Shown here: one piece after another, positions 23,290 through 29,479 of the stretch
Layout of the letters: the number at the start of each line of letters is the position of its first letter
Numbering within the stretch: the first letter of the stretch is position 1
NCBI GenBank assembly: GCA_964426915.1
Contig: CAYRTD010000034.1
Span: 1 to 29,479 of the forward strand
Length of the DNA: 29,479 bases
Reading direction: 5' to 3'
DNA from: CAYRTD01 sp964426915
Lineage (GTDB): Bacteria; Bacteroidota; Bacteroidia; Bacteroidales; GCA-2748055
Position numbers and translations under genes: made by a program
The notes under the pieces: generated by a model
Database searches by the model: none
What the model was told of the DNA's origin: nothing
What the model saw: only the letters and a program-made list of their open reading frames with translations

Positions 23290-23812
23290 TTAAATTAAGT
23301 CAAAGGTTTTTAAAGTCAGTTTCTCACACCATTTAATAATGTAAGTCAAATCTATATCTCTATTTGCAAGAAGATTTTTTATATCCTCGATCTGCTTTTC
23401 ACTTTGTAGCTGTTGAATCCATATGATCTTTGAAAGGATGAGATCTTCGGGTGATACAATCCTTAAAATCCTCAATTCCAATCTGCTTTCTTCTTGAAAA
23501 CTCAAATTTCCTATAGTCGGTATTTTTGCGAATAATAAAAACAAGCTTCACACCTGTTTCATAATCAAGTACATTAAACATACCCGATCGTTTTGTTTCT
23601 TTAATTACAGTATCAGGATTTATATAATAGTTTTGATCAAAAATAGAAATAAAATCTTTTAATTTATCTTCTCTCAATTCAATTACAATATCAATGTCCA
23701 GTGTCATGCGAGGAATTGCATAATAATTAAGAGCCACACTGCCAGAAAGCATATATGGAATATGTTTATCTTCTAATGATTTTGATATTTTTTTCAGTAG
23801 ATCATTAATCAT
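23290..23812 (-). pseudogene. DUF6036/AbiEii-like nucleotidyltransferase, frameshifted
   Basis: The first frame (from ATG 23812) encodes MINDLLKKISKSLEDKHIPYMLSG-type sequence with the nucleotidyltransferase core GSVALNYY...TLDIDIVIEL (G-S and D-X-D metal site). It then runs out of frame after EDFK. The second frame resumes as RIVSPEDLILSKIIWIQQLQSEKQIEDIKNLL, the conserved second half of the same family, ending in TAA at 23292-23290. Removing one base of the CC at 23461-23462 restores EDFKIVSPEDL, so a single-base insertion explains the break. It is either a true pseudogene or a sequencing error. Length after repair is about 173 residues, normal for the family. Confidence 0.75.
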
Positions 23813-23914
23813 TTTTTATGTATTTTATAAATCAGACTTTGCTTCAAAAGACTTTCAATGCAATTTACAAATAATTTTAGGAGAATGCAGGTTGTAATGC
23901 AGAAAGAAAGCCAC

Positions 23915-26368
23915 TTAATACGGATCCACATCCACATTCACTCTCACTTTCCTCAGTTCATCAAGTACCGATAATTCATCAAGTTTTTCTCTCAGCAGAT
24001 CCCGGGCTTTCTTAAATGAGGATTTCCTTTCAACTTTCAGCAGGATGTGCTGAAGATATTGATTTTTTATTCTTCCCACTACCGGAACCTGGGGACCCAG
24101 AACACGCGGACCAAAGGTCTTTCTGAGTTTTTCCCCTAAAATACCGGCAGCCCTCTCCCCCTCTTTGAATTCCTTCGATTTAATAACAATCCGAATCATT
24201 CGTGCGAAAGGAGGATAGTTAAATGCCTGTCTCTCTTCAAGCTGATCTTTTATGAAGGCTGGGTAATTATTTTCAATTACATACCTGATAATGGGATGGG
24301 AAGGATCTGTAGCCTGAATGATCACCAATCCGCGATCCTTTTTTCTGCCGGCCCGCCCGCTAACCTGAGACATCAACTGAAAACTTCTCTCAAAAGCCCT
24401 GAAATCGGGATAATTGAGCATCTGATCAGCATTTAAAATACCCACAAGAGCCACATTATCAAAATCGAGACCTTTGGAAAGCATCTGTGTGCCCACAAGA
24501 ATATCAGTCTCTCCGGCACCAAAAGCTCCCAGGATCTTTTCATAGGATTTCCTCGAACGGGTAGTATCCAGATCAAGCCTGGCAATCCGGGTTCCGGGAA
24601 ATAAAATCTCTATTTCATCTTCAACCAGTTCCGTTCCAAATCCTCGGCTGGTAATACGTGTGGAATTACAGGATTTGCAATGGCCGGGAATATTTTCGGA
24701 ATATCCACAATAATGACAAACCAGACGATGTTCAAACTTATGGTAGGTAAGACTTACATCACAGGACCTGCATCTTGGTATATCCCCGCATAGTTCACAT
24801 TCGAAATAAGAGGAATAACCTCTCCTGTTTTGAAATAAAATAATTTGCTTCCCATTTTTCAGAACTTCTTCCATTTGTTTTACCAGCACAGGTGTAAAAA
24901 CAGAACGCATCTGCTTTTTTAACCGGGCCTTTCTGAGATCTGCAATATGAATCTCAGGTAATAAAACACCTCCGTAACGTTCTTTTAATTCAACATATCC
25001 ATACTTTCCCCTTTTTGCATTCATATAACTTTCTATAGAGGGAGTTGCTGTCCCAAGCACTACTTTTGCCAGGTGAAAACCCGCAAGTACGATGGAAGCA
25101 TCACGGGCATGATAACGTGGCGCAGGATCGTATTGCTTAAAGGTGTTTTCATGCTCTTCATCGACAATTATCAGCCCAAGATCACGAAAAGGAAGAAATA
25201 CGGCAGATCTCACGCCCAGGATCAGCTTATATTCACCTTCTTCTCCTCCTTCCTGTTGTCGCCTGTATACATCCACTCTGTCGGAATCACTGAATTTACT
25301 GTGAAAAACCCCTGCATTATTACCGAAAACCTTACGTAGGCGTTCCACTATCTGGGAAGTAAGAGCAATTTCAGGCAAGAGGTACAAAACCTGCCTGCCT
25401 TCAGATATAGTCTTCTGAATCAGATCGATGTAAATTTCCGTCTTCCCACTGGAAGTAACCCCATGAAGCAGAACAACATCTTTCCTCATGAATTCCTGTT
25501 CAATTTTCGTAAAAGCTTCCTGCTGATATACGTTTAGCTGAAAAGCTTTTCGCCTTTCACTTTCCGAACTCTGAGTACGCAGGATATCCCTTTCTTTTTT
25601 TATTATAAGGTCCTTCTTTACAAGAGTATCAATGATCCCACGATTAAAAATTTCCAGAACCATCTCCTGCGGAATTTCACTTTTTGCCTCTTCCTGAAAA
25701 AGGTATTCCATGAGCTCTCTCTGTCGTGGAGACCTTTTAAAATAGTTTTCGAATTCCTGCTTTTCTTTTAGTTCTATCGCCCGCGGGGAAAGTGACAAAA
25801 ACACCTTTTTAACCGGCACATACCTTTCTTTCAGATATTCTTCCACGAAAACTGCCTTCTTATGTATTAAGCTCTGAAGATGATTATGGACTCCGGGGAT
25901 ATTAGAAGCCGTGTGTATTTGTTTAATCGTCGATCCGCCTTCCCTGCCCAGGAATCCCAGGAGGAATTTCTCTTCCCTGCTCAGGGAATCGATATCCTCA
26001 TAAGCAAGATTGGAATGAATCCTCGATTCACTTTCCAGTTTCAAACCCTGGGGAAGTGCAGCCTTAAACACCTCTCCCAATGTACACATATAATAATCGG
26101 ACATCCACTCCCAGAACCTTAGCTGGATTTCATTTACAAGGGGATGATCATCAAGAACTGAAGTTATTTCTTTTATATCAGGTAAGGAAGGTTTATCATT
26201 ATGAAGTGAATATATTATCCCGGTATACATTTTCCTTTTTCCAAACTGGACGATCACCCTTTTGCCGGGCAGCATATCATTTCCCATGCCATCCGGCACC
26301 CGGTAAGTATAAGTTTGCCTTAGGGCCAGGGGAAGGATTATTTCAGCATACGTGAAGCCGTTGTCCAT
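23915..26368 (-). CDS. priA: Primosomal protein N' (PriA helicase)
   Basis: The 817-residue replication-restart helicase has an N-terminal 3'-DNA-binding domain (about 1-110). Walker A is LHGVTSSGKTE (about 300-310) and the DEAH-type box is IIVDEEHENTFKQYD. Eight zinc-binding cysteines lie between about 525 and 570 (CELCGDIPRCRSCDVS, CHYCGYS, CKSCNS). The C-terminal helicase motifs include GTQMLSKGLDFDNV and QVSGRAGRKKD. It reloads the replisome at stalled forks (well-established function). All motifs are intact. The ORF is monocistronic on the minus strand, with a 63-nt hairpin between it and the upstream pfkA. Confidence 0.97.
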   Translation of the reverse strand: MDNGFTYAEIILPLALRQTYTYRVPDGMGNDMLPGKRVIVQFGKRKMYTGIIYSLHNDKPSLPDIKEITSVLDDHPLVNEIQLRFWEWMSDYYMCTLGEVFKAALPQGLKLESESRIHSNLAYEDIDSLSREEKFLLGFLGREGGSTIKQIHTASNIPGVHNHLQSLIHKKAVFVEEYLKERYVPVKKVFLSLSPRAIELKEKQEFENYFKRSPRQRELMEYLFQEEAKSEIPQEMVLEIFNRGIIDTLVKKDLIIKKERDILRTQSSESERRKAFQLNVYQQEAFTKIEQEFMRKDVVLLHGVTSSGKTEIYIDLIQKTISEGRQVLYLLPEIALTSQIVERLRKVFGNNAGVFHSKFSDSDRVDVYRRQQEGGEEGEYKLILGVRSAVFLPFRDLGLIIVDEEHENTFKQYDPAPRYHARDASIVLAGFHLAKVVLGTATPSIESYMNAKRGKYGYVELKERYGGVLLPEIHIADLRKARLKKQMRSVFTPVLVKQMEEVLKNGKQIILFQNRRGYSSYFECELCGDIPRCRSCDVSLTYHKFEHRLVCHYCGYSENIPGHCKSCNSTRITSRGFGTELVEDEIEILFPGTRIARLDLDTTRSRKSYEKILGAFGAGETDILVGTQMLSKGLDFDNVALVGILNADQMLNYPDFRAFERSFQLMSQVSGRAGRKKDRGLVIIQATDPSHPIIRYVIENNYPAFIKDQLEERQAFNYPPFARMIRIVIKSKEFKEGERAAGILGEKLRKTFGPRVLGPQVPVVGRIKNQYLQHILLKVERKSSFKKARDLLREKLDELSVLDELRKVRVNVDVDPY

Positions 26369-26455
26369 TAAAGGAAAATATAAAGCAATGTAACTGCTCA
26401 GGTTGCGTATAAATTTTTGTAATTACCCCTTGATGAAATACAACGTTGCCACAGA

Positions 26456-26518
26456 TTCCTCACCGGCTTCAGACCCTAAGGGTTTTCGAAACCCTTAGGG
26501 TCCGAAGCCGGTGAGGAA
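26456..26518. repeat. Long hairpin: 30-bp arms, 3-base loop
   Basis: Arms 26456-26485 (starting TTCCTCACCGGCTTCAGACC) and 26489-26518 pair over 30 bp with a single mismatch around TCG, and contain the CCCTAAGGG motif. The hairpin begins 5 bases past the pfkA stop codon on the minus strand and lies upstream of priA. No T-tract follows on either strand, so it is not a standard intrinsic terminator. It may still stop or stabilise the pfkA transcript 3' end. Confidence 0.85.
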
Positions 26519-26523
26519 CCTAC

Positions 26524-27507
26524 CTAAACCGAAAGAATTTCTGCCATTTCCAGAATGGACGGATCAACATGCTTATGTTGTTTGATTACTTTTCTGAAAG
26601 GTACATGTACGACCACATTATTCTTAATTCCGACCATAACCGACTTCTGATCATCCAGCAAAGCTTCCACTGCATGATACCCAAGCAAGCTTGCATTATA
26701 ACGATCATTCGCTGAAGGTGTTCCTCCACGCTGAATGTGGCCGAGAATAGAAACCCTTACGCTATATTCATCAAAATCTTTTTTCACTTTTTGGGCAATC
26801 TGCATAGCTCCACCCTCTTCATCACCCTCGGCGACTATGATAATATTGCTTGATTTACGTCTTTTATATCCTTTTTCAAGAAAACTTTTCAGATTAGAGG
26901 CCTGATCTGTTAATTCAGGTACAAAGATGGCTTCCGCACCACAGGCAATACCGCCTTCCACTGCGATAAAACCGGCATCACGCCCCATAACCTCAATAAA
27001 AAACAACCGGTTATGACTGCTGGCTGTATCCCTTATCTTATCCACAGCTTCAACAACTGTATTCAGAGCAGTATCGTATCCAATTGTATAGTCAGTACCA
27101 ACAATGTCATTATCTATGGTTCCCGGAACGCCAATAAAAGGAATATCCGAATATTCATCACAAAACACCCTTGCTCCGGTAAGTGAGCCATCTCCCCCGA
27201 TCACTACAACTGCATCAACACCCTCTTTTTTCAGATTTTTATAAGCCATTTCACGGCCCAGTGGTGTCATAAACTCCTTACTCCTTGCGGTTTTTAGTAT
27301 GGTTCCCCCTCTCTGGATAATATCACTCACACTGTGGGCTTTTAAATCCTTAAAATGCCCGTTAATCATTCCATGATATCCATGTCTTATTCCAACAACT
27401 CTCATCTGATTATATATTGCTGTACGGGTAACCCCACGTATTGCAGCATTCATTCCGGGAGCATCTCCTCCTGAGGTCAGAACGCCTATCTTTTTAATTT
27501 TAGCCAT
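26524..27507 (-). CDS. pfkA: ATP-dependent 6-phosphofructokinase
   Basis: The 327-residue PfkA has the ATP loop TSGGDAPGMNAAIRG (11-25), IGGDGSLTGA (GGDG with Gly after the Asp, which marks ATP rather than pyrophosphate use), and the catalytic PGTIDNDI. The fructose-6-phosphate site residues are in EVMGRDAG and HIQRGGTPSA. Length is normal. It phosphorylates fructose 6-phosphate in glycolysis. It lies 118 bp downstream of ispH on the same strand, with an AT-rich gap that probably contains its own promoter. Confidence 0.97.
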   Translation of the reverse strand: MAKIKKIGVLTSGGDAPGMNAAIRGVTRTAIYNQMRVVGIRHGYHGMINGHFKDLKAHSVSDIIQRGGTILKTARSKEFMTPLGREMAYKNLKKEGVDAVVVIGGDGSLTGARVFCDEYSDIPFIGVPGTIDNDIVGTDYTIGYDTALNTVVEAVDKIRDTASSHNRLFFIEVMGRDAGFIAVEGGIACGAEAIFVPELTDQASNLKSFLEKGYKRRKSSNIIIVAEGDEEGGAMQIAQKVKKDFDEYSVRVSILGHIQRGGTPSANDRYNASLLGYHAVEALLDDQKSVMVGIKNNVVVHVPFRKVIKQHKHVDPSILEMAEILSV

Positions 27508-27625
27508 GTATTATTTATTTAAATAGAAAAAAATTTATTTCAATGAAATTGATTAGCAACAATTTAAGCCTGCAAATTAAGCTAAATTATTCAGTTTTAT
27601 CAGTTAATATATCAATAATTTAGGA

Positions 27626-28495
27626 TTAATTTTCTGTAAAGATCTGTATTTTTTCTGCCACCTTTTTCAGCAGCCAGACAGGGGTTGAAGTTGCTCCGCA
27701 TACCCCCACAGTCTTCCAGGATTTATTAAACCATTCCTGCTTCAATTCCCCCGGTTCCGAGATAAAATGGGTTTCCGGATTTTCCTCCTGGCAAATTTCA
27801 AAAAGAATCCTTCCGTTGGAGCTTTTTTTTCCGGCCACAAAAATAACCAGCTCATTTTGTGAAGCAAATTTTCTGAGCCCGGGCTCCCGGTGTGAAACAT
27901 GTTTACAGATTGTATTATTAACCTCTACTTCTCTTTTTTCAATCTGATCCTGCATCAAATGAGTACATATATTTTCAAAACCTGATACATCCATAGTTGT
28001 TTGAGAAAAAAAGTAAATCTTTTTCTTTAAGTCTGCATTTTCAAAATCATCCTTACTCCCTACAACCAGGGCATTGCCCTCTGTTTGCCCTATTAAACCC
28101 CTTACTTCAGGATGACCTTCTTTTCCATAGATTATTATCTGTTCATTCCGGTTGTCCAACTGTTCATAGCTTTTTCTTATTTTTTTTTGAATTCCGGCTA
28201 CGATAGGACAGGTTCCGTCTATAAGCTTCAAATTGTTCTGATCGGCCCTTTGATAGGTTTCCGGTGGTTCTCCGTGTGCGCGGATAAGAACTGTTTTATC
28301 CTTCAGACTATCAAGATCTGAATGCTCAATAAAAATCAATCCCTTATCTTTCAGCCTTTTTACCTCTTTCTCGTTATGAACGATCTCACCGAGACAATAG
28401 ATCTTTTCTCCACGGTCAAGCAATGATTCGGCAATCTCTATGACTCGTTTAACACCAAAACAAAATCCGGATTTTTCTTCTATGGAAATCTTCAT
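27626..28495 (-). CDS. ispH: 4-hydroxy-3-methylbut-2-enyl diphosphate reductase
   Basis: The 289-residue IspH carries the three Fe-S cluster cysteines: C12 in GFCFGV, C96 in DGTCPIV and C197 in NTIC. It also carries the substrate-binding histidines in EIVHNE (H40), RAHGEPP (H74) and GHPEVRG (H128), and the C-terminal CGATSTP. It catalyses the last step of the MEP isoprenoid pathway, giving IPP and DMAPP. Its ATG overlaps the stop of cmk by 4 bases (ATGA), so the two are translationally coupled. Confidence 0.96.
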   Translation of the reverse strand: MKISIEEKSGFCFGVKRVIEIAESLLDRGEKIYCLGEIVHNEKEVKRLKDKGLIFIEHSDLDSLKDKTVLIRAHGEPPETYQRADQNNLKLIDGTCPIVAGIQKKIRKSYEQLDNRNEQIIIYGKEGHPEVRGLIGQTEGNALVVGSKDDFENADLKKKIYFFSQTTMDVSGFENICTHLMQDQIEKREVEVNNTICKHVSHREPGLRKFASQNELVIFVAGKKSSNGRILFEICQEENPETHFISEPGELKQEWFNKSWKTVGVCGATSTPVWLLKKVAEKIQIFTEN

Positions 28496-29199
28496 GAAAA
28501 CTTCTCCTTAAAGGTCCTCATAAACCATTTCATCTGTTCATCAGGGGTCATATGAGAATTATCCAGAACCACTGCATCATCGGCCTTTTTGAGAGGACTA
28601 ACCTCCCGGTTCTGATCAATATGGTCCCTTTCATTTATATTTTTTAGTACTTCGTGGAGCTCGGCCTGTTGTCCTTTTTCTTTCAATTCTTTAAATCTTC
28701 TCTCTGCTCTGATAAGGGGGTCGGCAGTCATGAAAATTTTTATATCCGCATCAGGAAAAACCACAGTTCCAATGTCCCTTCCATCCATAATTACTGAACG
28801 GTTTTCTGACATGCTTCTTTGCATCTCTACCATTCTTTCACGCACTTCTGGGATCTTACTAACCGGACTAACGAGTGCTGAAACTTTCATGGAACGGATC
28901 TCTTCTTCACAATCCTCTCCATTAATAAATAGCCTGCTACTAACACTATCCCCGCTTTGTTTAAACTCGATTACAAGTGAATCGAGATTTGAAATAATTT
29001 TATCCTCTCCGGGAGTCCCATCATTATTGATAGCATCATTCCGTATTGCCCAGAGGGTAACGGCCCGATACATGGCCCCACTGTCAATATATAAAAGTTC
29101 AAGCCGCTCTGCAATAGTCTTTGCAAAACTCGATTTTCCTGTAGAGGAAAAACCATCAACAGCGATGATTAAATTCTCAGTTCCTTTTTTCATTTGCAT
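28492..29199 (-). CDS. cmk: (d)CMP kinase
   Basis: The Cmk protein (233-235 residues) has the P-loop GFSSTGKSS, the CMP-binding YIDSGAMYRAVTLWA and MDGRDIGTVVFPDADIKIF, and the lid region RAERRFKELKEKGQ. Two ATGs compete: 29199 (MQMKKG) and 29193 (MKKG). A -7 box ends only 2 bases before the first, so transcription should begin near the second, favouring 29193 and a leaderless mRNA. It phosphorylates CMP and dCMP for nucleotide salvage. It is first in an operon with ispH. Confidence 0.95.
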   Translation of the reverse strand: MQMKKGTENLIIAVDGFSSTGKSSFAKTIAERLELLYIDSGAMYRAVTLWAIRNDAINNDGTPGEDKIISNLDSLVIEFKQSGDSVSSRLFINGEDCEEEIRSMKVSALVSPVSKIPEVRERMVEMQRSMSENRSVIMDGRDIGTVVFPDADIKIFMTADPLIRAERRFKELKEKGQQAELHEVLKNINERDHIDQNREVSPLKKADDAVVLDNSHMTPDEQMKWFMRTFKEKFS

Positions 29200-29200
29200 G

Positions 29201-29208
29201 CAAAAATA
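29201..29208 (-). promoter_or_regulatory. -7 box of the cmk-ispH operon
   Basis: TATTTTTG on the minus strand fits TAnnTTTG and ends 2 bases before the upstream ATG of cmk. The -33 position lacks an obvious TTTG. Confidence 0.4.
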
Positions 29209-29230
29209 AGAAATAATGAAATATAATAAG

Positions 29231-29479
29231 AAGGGGTAAGGGGAAATGGGGGAAATGGGGATCTATAAAGTAAAAAAAATGACAAAAAACTTGTAATCTG
29301 AAAGTATTAATAACGTTGGCTAGTTGCTTTTTTGTACTGATTAGATTTAGAGTGTTATTGATACGATTTTTAGGATGAGTATTTTGGGAATTGAAGGAGA
29401 GAGAGGTCTCTCCCTCGAAGCCTTCGCTATCGCTGCGGCTTCTCGGTACTGATGACAACTTTACCCAAAAGGCTGTAGG
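29231..29479. other. Intergenic end region with hairpin and repeat-like GAAGCCTTCGC
   Basis: There is no credible gene here. A G-rich purine tract (GGGGTAAGGGGAAATGGGGG) lies near 29233-29255. A 7-bp hairpin GGAGAGA-GAGG-TCTCTCC lies at 29396-29413. It is followed by CTCGAAGCCTTCGCTATCGC and CGGCTTC (29414-29445), which can fold on itself and resembles the CGAAGC.TTAGCG core of the array at 1-240. Confidence 0.4.

Noticed and set aside
26456..26518. Intrinsic terminator of pfkA
   Set aside because: The stem is strong and well placed, but no T-tract follows on the minus strand, so it is kept as a hairpin repeat only.
29177..29458. 93-residue minus-strand reading frame at the window end
   Set aside because: It covers a G-rich tract and a hairpin, is Phe/His-rich in a way typical of noncoding sequence, and overlaps the start of cmk.

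Overview
The window looks like chromosome from a member of the Bacteroidota. The protein families are typical of that phylum (fused E1 of a 2-oxo acid dehydrogenase, ORF6N-domain protein, vSGLT-like symporter, stand-alone heptose kinase). Several start regions carry the phylum's -7 box TAnnTTTG instead of a Shine-Dalgarno/-10 layout. No rRNA, tRNA or CRISPR array was seen.

Layout. (1) 1-5700 is an accessory, repeat-rich stretch. It holds a decaying 29-30 bp tandem array, a HepT remnant whose 5' part runs into a second tandem array, a CopB-type P1B-3 metal ATPase, two short RHS-like 'WYDYGARFY' relics, an ORF6N protein, and a higBA toxin-antitoxin pair. (2) 5704-8916 carries a DUF302 protein, an AraC-type regulator and a lipoprotein with a right-handed beta-helix, ending in a good terminator. 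(3) 9005-11643, minus strand, holds an RfaE1-like heptose kinase and a phosphohexomutase (envelope sugar metabolism). (4) 12428-22909 is a probable catabolic locus: an SSS symporter converging on a GntR/UTRA repressor. That repressor diverges from a series of genes for a lipoyl E2, an E1 alpha-beta fusion, a TrpH-like PHP protein, a SrlD-like SDR and a SorE-like zinc dehydrogenase. A palindrome with GntR-operator character lies exactly over the predicted transcription start of the E2 gene. (5) 22935-23812 is decayed: an SDR fragment, a small unknown gene and a frameshifted nucleotidyltransferase. (6) 23915-29199, minus strand, is housekeeping: priA, pfkA, ispH and cmk.

The most interesting unit is region 4. 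The combination of transporter, repressor, two polyol/ketose-phosphate-type oxidoreductases, a PHP phosphoesterase and a dedicated lipoyl-dependent E1-E2 (no E3 in the window) does not match a textbook pathway that I can name. It is a reasonable candidate for an undescribed sugar or polyol route.

A second theme is a family of short non-autonomous inverted-repeat elements (three copies, termini TTAGTGTCTGTCCATAA-like, TA at the ends). One copy supplies the stop codon of the GntR gene. Another abuts a broken small gene that still has a good promoter.
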